Source of the DNA: Rhodocyclaceae bacterium
Lineage (GTDB): Bacteria; Pseudomonadota; Gammaproteobacteria; Burkholderiales; Rhodocyclaceae
Direction of reading: 5' to 3'
DNA: 64,000 bases
NCBI GenBank assembly: GCA_016721505.1
Contig: JADKHX010000011.1
Coordinates: 98,230-162,229, forward strand
Shown: positions 52,590 to 60,585 of the stretch, in pieces
Layout: every line of letters starts with the position of its first letter
How positions within the stretch are numbered: position 1 is the stretch's first letter
Position numbers and translations under genes: made by a program
Notes under the pieces: model-generated
What the model saw: the letters and a program-made list of their open reading frames with translations, nothing else
Databases searched by the model: none
What the model was told of the DNA's origin: nothing

Positions 52590-53054
52590 ATGCAAACTTT
52601 GCAATCGACACCCTTGATGGTGCTCAAGCTAAACGTTTCGTTCGCAGAAATGATTGATATCGGTAGCACGCCGGTAGGACGCCGCCGCATTGTGCCGGTG
52701 TCAGGCGGTCAATTCAGTGGTACACGTCTGAATGGTATCGTGCGCCCCGGCGGCGCGGATTGGGTTCTCAACCGTGCTGATGGAGTGATGCTTGTGGATG
52801 TGCGGCTGACCTTGGAAACCGACGACAATGTGCTGATTTACCTAGCTTACCAAGGGAGTTTTCGCGCCACGCCAGAGGTGATGCTGCGCTTCGCTCGGGG
52901 CGAACGGTTGGATGACAAAGAGTATCAACTGCGTACAGTTGCGCGATTTGAGACGGGTGATGCTCGTTACCGCTGGCTCACCGACATGCTCGTTGTCGGA
53001 GCCGGTTTGCAGCGTGCTGAAGGCGTTGAGTACCATTTGTTTGAAATTTTGTAA
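52590..53054 (+). CDS. DUF3237 family protein
   Basis: A 154-residue protein matching DUF3237 by GGQFSGTRLNGIVRPGGADW and LTLETDDNVLIYLAYQGSF, ending with YRWLTDMLVVGAGLQ. Likely a small beta-barrel; function unknown, often found near catabolic genes. AGGAAA lies 9 bases before the ATG at 52590, which decides the start over an upstream ATG at 52560. It precedes a cytochrome P450 gene, suggesting a shared pathway. Confidence 0.82.
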   Translation: MQTLQSTPLMVLKLNVSFAEMIDIGSTPVGRRRIVPVSGGQFSGTRLNGIVRPGGADWVLNRADGVMLVDVRLTLETDDNVLIYLAYQGSFRATPEVMLRFARGERLDDKEYQLRTVARFETGDARYRWLTDMLVVGAGLQRAEGVEYHLFEIL

Positions 53055-53121
53055 GCGAGTTGATGGCGGTTTCTGCCGCAACAACGAGTAGACAACTGAC
53101 CGCTATTGCGCCTCAACGCTC

Positions 53122-53148
53122 GTCAGTTGGTGCTGGTAGTACGCCGTC
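53122..53148 (+). repeat. 27-bp dispersed repeat after DUF3237 gene
   Basis: Reads GTCAGTTGGTGCTGG then TAGTACGCCGTC, 67 bases after the stop in the sense direction. Confidence 0.9.
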
Positions 53149-53250
53149 AAGCCAAAGAATAAAGTACCGATTCCCGATTGGTATGATCACCCCCGCCGCG
53201 TGGCACACCCAATACCAATCCGCTTCAGTAACCACACATTGGCTAACCCT

Positions 53251-54570
53251 ATGAGCGTCGCCCCCTACGAAAACATTCCGCTGGTCAAGGGTCTACCCTT
53301 GATCGGCAATCTGCTGAGCTATTTGCGTGATCCGCTGGCCGACGTTCAGTCGCTGGCTTTGCACGGTAATGTGGTGCGTTCGCGAACTTTTTTTGAGCAT
53401 GTCACGCTGCTCGGTCCTGACGCCAACCAGTTTGTGCTGCACGACCGCGAGGGGAATTTCTCCAGTCGAGGTGGCTGGGCTTACTTTATCGACGCAGTGT
53501 TTCCAGGCGCCATCATGGCGATGGATGATCCGCAGCACAAGCATCATCGTCGCATCATGCAAAGTGCCTTCAAGCGCTCTGCAATGGAGCGCTATGTGCA
53601 AGACATGGGACCAGTGATCGCCGGTGTGCTCGATCAATGGCCGGCTGATACCGAGCGACCGATGCTTGTCTTCCCGCAAATCAAAGCGCTCACGCTCAAC
53701 ATCGCTGCGCGGGTGTTCATGGGTATGGCGCTGGGACCGGAAGCCGACCGGATGAATAAAGCTTTCGTCGACACCGTCGCTGCGTCATTGGCGCTGGTGC
53801 GAAAACCGCTACCACCGCTGACGATGTGGCGCGGCGTTCGAGCCCGGCGCTATTTGGTGCGAAGGATGCAGTCCAAGCTGGCCGAAAAGCGCGCCAGCGA
53901 AGGGCCGGATCTGTTCAGCCAACTATGTCACGCGCACGGCGAGGATGGCGAGCGCTTCAGCGATGACGAGGTGGTTAACCACATGATCTTTCTCATGATG
54001 GCGGCGCACGACACCACCACCTCGGCGCTTACCACGATGTTTTATTGCCTGGCGCGACACCCGGACTGGCAGGACAGACTGCGGCAGGACGCGCAGGCGT
54101 TACCGGAGGTGCAATTGCGCTATCAGGATCTGGCCGCCTGCGAGGCTACCGAATGGGTGATGAAGGAGGCACTGCGAATGTACCCGCCCTTGACCGCGAT
54201 ACCGCGCGAAGCCGCACGTGATTGCGAGTTTGGTGGCTTCCAGATTCCCAAAGGCACGCAGGTAGGCATCTCACCGATTCACACTCACCACCTGCCCTCG
54301 CTGTGGACCAAGCCAGACGACTTCGACCCGGAACGGTTTTCACCTGCGCGGGCCGAGCACCGGCAGCATCCCTACGCCTATTTACCGTTCGGCGGTGGCG
54401 CACATCTGTGCATCGGTCAGCATTTTGCCGATATGGAAGTCAAGAGCGTGATGCACCAGGTGCTGCGGCGCTTTCGCTTTACGGTGCCCGAGGGTTATCG
54501 CATGCCGTATCAACTGGTGCCAATTGCCAAGCCGCGCGACGGTTTGCCGATTCTCGTGCAGCGGCTGTAA
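53251..54570 (+). CDS. cytochrome P450
   Basis: A 439-residue haem monooxygenase. The I-helix oxygen-binding motif is MMAAHDTTTSALTTM, the K-helix ExxR is in MKEALRMYPP, and the haem cysteine lies in PFGGGAHLCIGQHFA. No fused reductase; redox partners are not in the window. The ATG at 53251 (MSVAPYENIPLVKGLPLIGN) fits other P450s; the frame is open from 53200. Substrate unknown, probably a hydrophobic molecule. Confidence 0.9.
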   Translation: MSVAPYENIPLVKGLPLIGNLLSYLRDPLADVQSLALHGNVVRSRTFFEHVTLLGPDANQFVLHDREGNFSSRGGWAYFIDAVFPGAIMAMDDPQHKHHRRIMQSAFKRSAMERYVQDMGPVIAGVLDQWPADTERPMLVFPQIKALTLNIAARVFMGMALGPEADRMNKAFVDTVAASLALVRKPLPPLTMWRGVRARRYLVRRMQSKLAEKRASEGPDLFSQLCHAHGEDGERFSDDEVVNHMIFLMMAAHDTTTSALTTMFYCLARHPDWQDRLRQDAQALPEVQLRYQDLAACEATEWVMKEALRMYPPLTAIPREAARDCEFGGFQIPKGTQVGISPIHTHHLPSLWTKPDDFDPERFSPARAEHRQHPYAYLPFGGGAHLCIGQHFADMEVKSVMHQVLRRFRFTVPEGYRMPYQLVPIAKPRDGLPILVQRL

Positions 54571-54603
54571 GTCTGATCTGTCGATCGCGTAGAACATAGA
54601 CTG

Positions 54604-55209
54604 ATGACTGTCGATTTCATTGCCGGATTTTTGTCTGGAGCCGCCTTGATCATCGCCATTGGTGCCCAAAATTCCTTTGTTTTGCGCCAAGGAATTCGTC
54701 GCGAGCATGTGTTGCCGATCGTGCTGGTGTGCTCAGTATCCGATGCGTTGTTGATGGTCGCAGGAGTCGCCGGGCTAGGCGCGTTGATTGATTCAGTTCC
54801 CGCAGTGCTCGATATTGCACGTTATGGTGGCGCTACTTTCTTGTTCGCCTACGGGATAGTTGCCGCCAGACGCGCATTGCATCCCCACCAGTTGACGGTT
54901 GACGCAGCCGTAGGTTCATCGTTGGGCGCCGCAATGACCACCTGCATCGCCTTCACGCTACTTAATCCACATGTGTATCTGGATACGGTGATTCTGCTTG
55001 GATCGTTAGCCAACCAGCGGGACGGAAGCGGGCGCTGGATATTTTTTTCCGGGGCGGCAATTTCCAGTTTTGTGTGGTTTTTCGCGCTCGGCTACGGCGC
55101 AGCTTATCTCGGCCCGCTATTCAGAAGGCCAATTGCGTGGCGCGTGCTGGATTCCGTGATCAGTGTCATCATGTTCGGCCTCGGGTTGTCGTTGCTTCTG
55201 AGCAGGTAA
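54604..55209 (+). CDS. LysE/ArgO family amino-acid exporter
   Basis: A 201-residue membrane protein with about six helices. AIGAQNSFVLRQGIRREHVL is the family hallmark, followed by TCIAFTLLNPHVYLDTVILLG, typical of the lysine/arginine exporter branch rather than RhtB. It sits 33 bases after the P450 gene in the same direction. Confidence 0.9.
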   Translation: MTVDFIAGFLSGAALIIAIGAQNSFVLRQGIRREHVLPIVLVCSVSDALLMVAGVAGLGALIDSVPAVLDIARYGGATFLFAYGIVAARRALHPHQLTVDAAVGSSLGAAMTTCIAFTLLNPHVYLDTVILLGSLANQRDGSGRWIFFSGAAISSFVWFFALGYGAAYLGPLFRRPIAWRVLDSVISVIMFGLGLSLLLSR

Positions 55210-55222
55210 GGGAGTGAATACT

Positions 55223-55633
55223 ATGCAAAATGAACAGAGTGGCGGTTGTCTGTGCGGCGAGGTTCGTTACACTTTCAAAGCTGATCCTGCTTTGAGTTTT
55301 AGCTGTCACTGCCGTGACTGCCAGCGCGCTACAGGCAGCGTTTGTGCATCGGCATTTGCAGTGCCGAAGAGCAGTCTACAACTGTCGGGGGAATACAAAT
55401 ACTTCAACAAACTCGGTGACGAGGGTCGCGAAGTTAGCCGCGGATTTTGTCCGAACTGCGGCTCACGCGTAGTCTCAATGCTTGAGGCGTTTCCAGATGT
55501 TTATTTGGTCTATGGCGCTAGTCTGGACGATCCGTCATGGTTCAGGCCAGCTATGAATATTTTCACAGCCAGCGCATTACCCTGGGACTGTATGGATCCT
55601 GCCTTACCTAAGTTTGAGCGCGGCCCATCCTAA
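55223..55633 (+). CDS. GFA family zinc protein, second copy
   Basis: A 136-residue GFA/CENP-V-like protein: GGCLCGEVRY, CHCRDCQRATGS and FCPNCGSRVVS give the zinc sites. AAGGGAG 9 bases upstream supports the ATG at 55223 over the GTG at 55214. It differs clearly from the GFA protein at 42107-42511, so these are not recent duplicates. Thirteen bases after the exporter gene. Confidence 0.87.
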   Translation: MQNEQSGGCLCGEVRYTFKADPALSFSCHCRDCQRATGSVCASAFAVPKSSLQLSGEYKYFNKLGDEGREVSRGFCPNCGSRVVSMLEAFPDVYLVYGASLDDPSWFRPAMNIFTASALPWDCMDPALPKFERGPS

Positions 55634-55656
55634 ATGCTGGATCACACGCTCGCCAA

Positions 55657-56676
55657 CTATTTCCGGAAATCCGCGTCGAGCACAATCCGGTAGCGCGCCT
55701 TGCCTGCGCGCAAATGCTCCATCGCGTCGTTGACGCGACTCATAGCGAAGCGCTCGATCTGGGGTGAAATCTGGTGCCTTGCGGCGAACTCAAGCATGCG
55801 GTCGATGGCACTGCGCGGACCTGTAGGTGAGCCGGATACGTCAAGCTGTTTTTGAATCAGCTTGAGCGGTACCAAGGGCATCGGCTCGATCGCCGAACCC
55901 ACAAAATGCAGGCGACCCTTGGGTGCCAAGGTGGCCAATAGGGCATCCCATTCCAAGGGTGCGCTGACGGTATTGAGGATTAAATCCAGCGATCCATTGA
56001 TGGCGCGCATGGCCGTCTTGTCGCGACTGGAAACGACCCGATGGGCGCCGAATTCAAGCGCCTCGGCATGTTTGGATTCGCTGGAGCTGAAGGCCGTCAC
56101 TTCGCAGCCCCAGGCGCGCAAAAACTTGAGCGCAATGTGGCCAAGCCCGCCAATACCAACCACGCCGACTCTTTGCGTCGGTTTGATACCGAAATGCAGC
56201 AGCGGGTAAAACACGGTGATGCCGCCGCAAAGCAGCGGGCCAACGGCGCTACTCTCTAGAGCATCCGGCACCGGTATCGCCCACACCCAATGCACCCGCA
56301 CACGATTGGCAAATGCACCATGACGGCCGATGATGGTTCGCCCGGCGCTCACGCATAAATGTTGATCGCCACCCAGACAAGTGTGGCAGTGCATGCAGCT
56401 GGAGGAATTCCAGCCGATGCCAACTCGCTGACCAATTTTTAATCCCGGCGCATTTGCACCCAATGCGACGATGCGCCCCACGGCTTCATGTCCGGGTACC
56501 AAGGGGTAGCGTGCTATCCCCCATTCATTGTCGAGCATCGACAAATCCGAGTGGCAAATCCCGCAGTGATCGATCTCCACCTCGACCTGATCGGCCGGCA
56601 AATCGCCCTGCTCAAATTCGTATGCCTGTAACTGGCCACCTGCCGCCAAAGCGGCCCATGCGCTGACTGTGTTCAT
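55657..56676 (-). CDS. zinc-dependent alcohol dehydrogenase (YahK/cinnamyl-alcohol type)
   Basis: A 339-residue medium-chain dehydrogenase that probably reduces aldehydes with NADPH. DHCGICHSDLSMLDNEWG and PLVPGHEAVGRI carry catalytic zinc ligands, SSCMHCHTCLGGDQHLC the structural zinc cysteines, and GVVGIGGLGHIALKFLRAWG the dinucleotide fold. GGAGG precedes the ATG. Divergent from the M20 peptidase gene. Confidence 0.9.
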   Translation of the reverse strand: MNTVSAWAALAAGGQLQAYEFEQGDLPADQVEVEIDHCGICHSDLSMLDNEWGIARYPLVPGHEAVGRIVALGANAPGLKIGQRVGIGWNSSSCMHCHTCLGGDQHLCVSAGRTIIGRHGAFANRVRVHWVWAIPVPDALESSAVGPLLCGGITVFYPLLHFGIKPTQRVGVVGIGGLGHIALKFLRAWGCEVTAFSSSESKHAEALEFGAHRVVSSRDKTAMRAINGSLDLILNTVSAPLEWDALLATLAPKGRLHFVGSAIEPMPLVPLKLIQKQLDVSGSPTGPRSAIDRMLEFAARHQISPQIERFAMSRVNDAMEHLRAGKARYRIVLDADFRK

Positions 56677-56866
56677 ATTTTTCCTCCCGATTGTGTTCGA
56701 CCGATCTAGTTCGTTTTGCCGCAGAATTCGCTAGTTTTCACCACAGCTTAACACCGCCTCTCATCGGGCAAGCTGTGCGATGTTGTTGACTCATTAACCC
56801 GGCATGCAGAGATTGCCAAGGTGCTCTGCAAGTAAAATAGTTTCATATTTCCGAGGAGAGTTTGTG

Positions 56867-58342
56867 ATGAATGCACGTCACCCTGCCGCGTCTGCCGCGA
56901 TTGATTCGACAAGATTGCTGACTGAAATTTCTGCACATTGGGATCGAGAAATTGTTCCTGAACTCATCGAGTACGTGAAGCTTCCGGCCAAGTCGCCGGC
57001 GTTCGATAAAGACTGGGCAAAGCATGGCTTTCTAGATGCGGCGATGGCACAGGCAAAACGCTGGGTCGAGGCGCAAGCGATTGAGGGATTGACTCTCGAA
57101 GTCGTTCGCTTAGGCGTGCGTACGCCCGTGCTGTATTTCGACATTCCGGCGACTGGCGGGCTCGATCAGGAACGCACGGTTTTACTGTACGGTCACTTGG
57201 ACAAACAACCGGAAATGACTGGATGGCGAGAGGGCACTGGCCCTTGGATTCCGGTTTATGAAGACGGCAAACTCTACGGGCGTGGTGCCGGCGACGATGG
57301 CTATGCGGTGTTCGCCGCGCTGGCCGCAATCAAAGCGCTAGATCAACAGGGCATTCCGCGGGCGCACTGCATCGGTGTGATCGAGACTTGCGAGGAAAGC
57401 GGCAGTTATGACTTACCGGCTTATCTGGATTTTCTGGCACCGCGTCTGCATGAGGTTCAACTGGTAATCGCACTCGATTCAGGCGCTGGCAATTATGACC
57501 AAATTTGGGCTACAACTTCTTTGCGGGGCCTTATCAATGGCACGCTGGACGTAAAGGTTCTGACTGAGGGCGTGCATTCTGGTGATGCCGGTGGGGTGGT
57601 GCCATCGTCGTTTAGGATCGCGCGCCAACTACTCGATCGCATTGATGACTCTGGTACCGGTGTAGTCAAGCCGACGGAATTCAATTGCGTCATTCCCTCC
57701 GATCGTTTGCAGCAGGCGAAGCTCGCCGCCGGCATCCTCGGTGATTCCGTGTGGCAGCGATTTCCGTGGGCAAGCTGTTGCGATGACGGCGAAACGGCGG
57801 CGCTGCACGCGCAACCGATCACCAAAGATCCCGTCGAACTTATTTTGAATCGCACTTGGCGCGCGGCCTTGGCAGTGATTGGCGCGGACGGTTTGCCGCC
57901 GGTAGCCAGCGCGGGCAACGTGCAGCGTCCAAATACAACGCTCAAACTTTCACTGCGAGTCCCGCCATTGGTCGACGCGCCGCAAGCCGCCGCGACACTG
58001 AAAACGCTGCTTGTGTCTGATCCGCCCTATTCCGCCAAAGTTAGTTTCGAATATGACTCCGCCGCCACCGGTTGGAATGCACCAGTGTTCGCGCCTTGGC
58101 TAACGACGGCGCTTGATAACGCCTCGCAGACTTTGTTTGGACGCGATGCGGCTTACTTGGGGGAGGGCGGAACGATTCCGTTCATGGGTATGCTTGGCGT
58201 GAAATTCCCACAAGCGCAAATGCTCGTTACCGGCGTACTCGGTCCTAAATCAAATGCCCATGGACCGAATGAATTCCTCCACGTACCCTATGCGAAAAAA
58301 ATCACTGCGGCGACAGCCATGGTCATCGCTGCAGTGCGTTAA
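56867..58342 (+). CDS. M20 family metallopeptidase
   Basis: A 491-residue zinc peptidase. VLLYGHLDKQPEMTGW and LYGRGAGDDGYAVFAALAAI give the first zinc ligands, VIETCEESGSYDLPAY the catalytic and bridging glutamates, and HGPNEFLHVPYAKK the last histidine. A dimerisation domain lies in the middle. It resembles dipeptidases of the CPG2/CNDP type. GAGGAG before the ATG at 56867 decides the start. Confidence 0.9.
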   Translation: MNARHPAASAAIDSTRLLTEISAHWDREIVPELIEYVKLPAKSPAFDKDWAKHGFLDAAMAQAKRWVEAQAIEGLTLEVVRLGVRTPVLYFDIPATGGLDQERTVLLYGHLDKQPEMTGWREGTGPWIPVYEDGKLYGRGAGDDGYAVFAALAAIKALDQQGIPRAHCIGVIETCEESGSYDLPAYLDFLAPRLHEVQLVIALDSGAGNYDQIWATTSLRGLINGTLDVKVLTEGVHSGDAGGVVPSSFRIARQLLDRIDDSGTGVVKPTEFNCVIPSDRLQQAKLAAGILGDSVWQRFPWASCCDDGETAALHAQPITKDPVELILNRTWRAALAVIGADGLPPVASAGNVQRPNTTLKLSLRVPPLVDAPQAAATLKTLLVSDPPYSAKVSFEYDSAATGWNAPVFAPWLTTALDNASQTLFGRDAAYLGEGGTIPFMGMLGVKFPQAQMLVTGVLGPKSNAHGPNEFLHVPYAKKITAATAMVIAAVR

Positions 58343-58415
58343 GCGCGCGCTGCAACTGAGTCAAATTTAATGTTTGCGGAGAGAGGCTTCTGCGCAATTC
58401 TTTTGTGAGTAAAAA

Positions 58416-58892
58416 ATGAAAATCGAAAAAAACACCGCGGTCACCATGCAACTCAAATTGCAGGATGCAAACGGCAAATCGCTCGCTAGCAATACTCAGC
58501 CGATGGCCTATCTTCACGGCGACTACGACAACATTTTCCCGAAACTCGAAGCAGCCCTGGAGGGCCAAGAGGTCGGGTTCAAAATAACCATGGAGCTGGC
58601 TGCCGAAGACGCATTCGGCTTGCGGGATGAAGCGCTGGTGCAAACGATTCCAAAGAGCCAATTCCCGCCCGGAGTGAAAGTTGGTGGGCAACTTGAAGGC
58701 CGGGATGAAAACGGCACTGCGGTCGAATTCACGGTGGTAAAGATAAAGGGCGACAAAGTTTTGTTAGATGCCAATCACCCCTACGCCGGCATGAAATTGC
58801 GCGTGACCGTCACCGTATTGGATGTGCGCGCAGCAAGCGCCGAGGAAATCAGCCATGGTCACGTGCATGGTGCGCATGGGCATGAGCATTGA
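58416..58892 (+). CDS. slyD: FKBP-type peptidyl-prolyl isomerase SlyD
   Basis: A 158-residue cytoplasmic isomerase and chaperone. The FKBP core begins IEKNTAVTMQLKLQDANGK; the insert-in-flap chaperone domain is TMELAAEDAFGLRDEALVQT and following; the tail HGHVHGAHGHEH is a short metal-binding histidine cluster, as in SlyD proteins that deliver nickel. The tail is shorter than in E. coli. Confidence 0.92.
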   Translation: MKIEKNTAVTMQLKLQDANGKSLASNTQPMAYLHGDYDNIFPKLEAALEGQEVGFKITMELAAEDAFGLRDEALVQTIPKSQFPPGVKVGGQLEGRDENGTAVEFTVVKIKGDKVLLDANHPYAGMKLRVTVTVLDVRAASAEEISHGHVHGAHGHEH

Positions 58893-59195
58893 TAGTGTTT
58901 TCTGTGCTGGGATTTTTGTTTGGGCATGCTGCTATGCCACTCATGTTGGAACGCTTTAACACCATTGCTTTCTCTCGCAGAATTCTCGAAAACTTAATGG
59001 CGTTTTGAGATTGCTGGTTCAGCGGATGGCCGGCGTTGGACGATGTCTTGTGTGGCAGCAATGCAGCAGAAGCGGATATCCGCCAATGTCTGCTCTCTGG
59101 TAGCCAAATTTCACAATTCCTATAGCTGGGCAACCGCATTTCGTGCTGGCTTCTACGTGGTCGACGCTTATGCCAAATTGTCCCAAGCGCTGATT

Positions 59196-59223
59196 TTGAC
59201 TGCACTATTGTCAATCATGATAC
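59196..59223 (+). promoter_or_regulatory. possible promoter of WYL regulator gene
   Basis: -35 TTGACT, 16-base spacer, -10 TGATAC, about 130 bases before the start codon. Confidence 0.35.
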
Positions 59224-59294
59224 GTCCTTACCGTAGGCGTCAGCGCCAACAATCACCTACTGCAGCGGCCACACCGTGTAACCATTTAAACTAC

Positions 59295-59311
59295 GCGACA
59301 TCAAATGTCGC
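59295..59311. promoter_or_regulatory. inverted repeat, candidate WYL-regulator operator 1
   Basis: GCGACAT-CAA-ATGTCGC, a perfect palindrome with 7-base arms, 43 bases before the regulator start codon. Its outer arms GCGACA/TGTCGC recur before the PcfJ-like gene. Confidence 0.6.
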
Positions 59312-59353
59312 ATACGGGCGTACAGTGAGGCCCGTCTGGGAGATCACATTGCT

Positions 59354-60382
59354 ATGCCGCGAAAAAATAACCTTGAATCAGCGAGCACACTGCAACGACA
59401 ATGGTTGATGCTAATGCTGATCCCGAGGTCGCCGAAGCGGATTAGTGCCCGCGACTTGGCCTTACGCCTTGCGAACGAAGGCTTTCAGGTTAGCGCGCGA
59501 ACGATTCAGCGCGATCTGAATCAGCTTAGCTCAGTACTCCAGCTTGCCGGTGATGGCCAAAAGCCGCAGGGATGGAGCTATTTGCCAAATGCAAGACAGT
59601 TTGATATTCCCGGCCTTGAGCCTCAGGCCGCATTGGCGTTTCACATGGCCGAGACGTACCTGCGTGGTGTCCTGCCAACAAGCACATTAGACATGATCAA
59701 ACCATGGTTCGACACGGCCAACGCGGTGTTGGATGCCAACGGCAACGGTCTCGCAAAATGGCCGACCAAAATCCGTGTATTGCCACGGGGCATGCCGACG
59801 AGAATGCCGACGATTGATCAAAACGTACAAGCCGTCGTCTATCAAGCTCTCCTTCAGGATCAGAAATTGCGTATCGCCTATAACAAAAACATCGACGGCG
59901 TTGCACCAGCGAAACCGCTCACCTCCATCGTCTCCCCCTTGGCGCTTGTCGTTCGAGATGGCGTTGTGTATTTGGTCTGCATTTATGACGGACACAGCCA
60001 ACCGCGCCAGCTCGCTTTGCATCGAATGTCGGCCGCTGACCAATTGGAGATTTCAGCAGATCGACCAAAGGGATTCTCAATCGATGAATACATCGCCGAA
60101 GGCGAGTTCGGTATCCCACTCAATCCAAAGCCAATCAAACTTGAAGCTGAGTTTCTCAAGCATGTGGCAATTCATTTGCGCGAATCACCGATTACTGACT
60201 CGCAGACAATTACCGAAGTCGATGAGGATAATGTGTTGTTGCGTGCCACGGTAGCCGATACCCTGGAGCTCAGGTTTTGGCTAAAGAGTTTTGGCGACGA
60301 AGTTGAAGTGCTCAAGCCCGTTTCATTGCGTCGGGAGTTTCAAGCGATGGCGCAAAATCTTCACGGCTATTACACCGAATAG
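59354..60382 (+). CDS. WYL-domain transcription regulator
   Basis: A 342-residue protein with the three-part layout of WYL regulators: an N-terminal winged helix (about 13-66, including SARDLALRLANEGFQVSART and IQRDLNQLSSVLQLAG), a WYL domain (about 150-225, with IVSPLALVVRDGVVYLVCIY) and a C-terminal extension (about 250-335, ATVADTLELRFWLKSFGDEV). Such proteins sense ligands, often nucleic acids or nucleotides, and frequently control phage-defence loci (BrxR, CapW). A palindrome before its own gene and another before the next gene suggest autoregulation and control of the module. Confidence 0.88.
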   Translation: MPRKNNLESASTLQRQWLMLMLIPRSPKRISARDLALRLANEGFQVSARTIQRDLNQLSSVLQLAGDGQKPQGWSYLPNARQFDIPGLEPQAALAFHMAETYLRGVLPTSTLDMIKPWFDTANAVLDANGNGLAKWPTKIRVLPRGMPTRMPTIDQNVQAVVYQALLQDQKLRIAYNKNIDGVAPAKPLTSIVSPLALVVRDGVVYLVCIYDGHSQPRQLALHRMSAADQLEISADRPKGFSIDEYIAEGEFGIPLNPKPIKLEAEFLKHVAIHLRESPITDSQTITEVDEDNVLLRATVADTLELRFWLKSFGDEVEVLKPVSLRREFQAMAQNLHGYYTE

Positions 60383-60429
60383 TTCTGGTTGATTGGCGAT
60401 CTGATCCAGAAAATCGCCCCGAGTCATAA

Positions 60430-60446
60430 GCGACACCAATTGTCGC
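60430..60446. promoter_or_regulatory. inverted repeat, candidate WYL-regulator operator 2
   Basis: GCGACA-CCAAT-TGTCGC, the same outer arms and the same 17-base length as operator 1, 40 bases before the small leader gene. Confidence 0.6.
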
Positions 60447-60485
60447 ATTGCTATGGAAAATGATCTCTGTCAAAAGGAGATCGGC

Positions 60486-60581
60486 ATGGCACGACAACTA
60501 TGGGGCTTGTCCGGCTTCGGGAACCCACAGCGCACAAGCTGGCATCGCTTGGCATCTCCTCAGCCATCACTGATCGCGTAA
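60486..60581 (+). CDS. possible 31-residue small protein upstream of PcfJ-like gene
   Basis: ATG at 60486 has the best ribosome site of the region (AAGGAG, 7 bases upstream) and opens a 31-codon frame MARQLWGLSGFGNPQRTSWH to a TAA, 4 bases before the PcfJ-like start, which itself lacks such a site. It may be a leader that couples translation of the large gene. No family is recognised. Confidence 0.4.
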   Translation: MARQLWGLSGFGNPQRTSWHRLASPQPSLIA

Positions 60582-60585
60582 GCCA

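Larger units (their letters stand above)
58893..59353. other. intergenic region before WYL regulator
   Basis: About 460 bases without a convincing gene; open frames of about 120 codons on both strands lack ribosome sites and family features. It holds a possible promoter and an inverted repeat near the regulator start. Confidence 0.5.
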
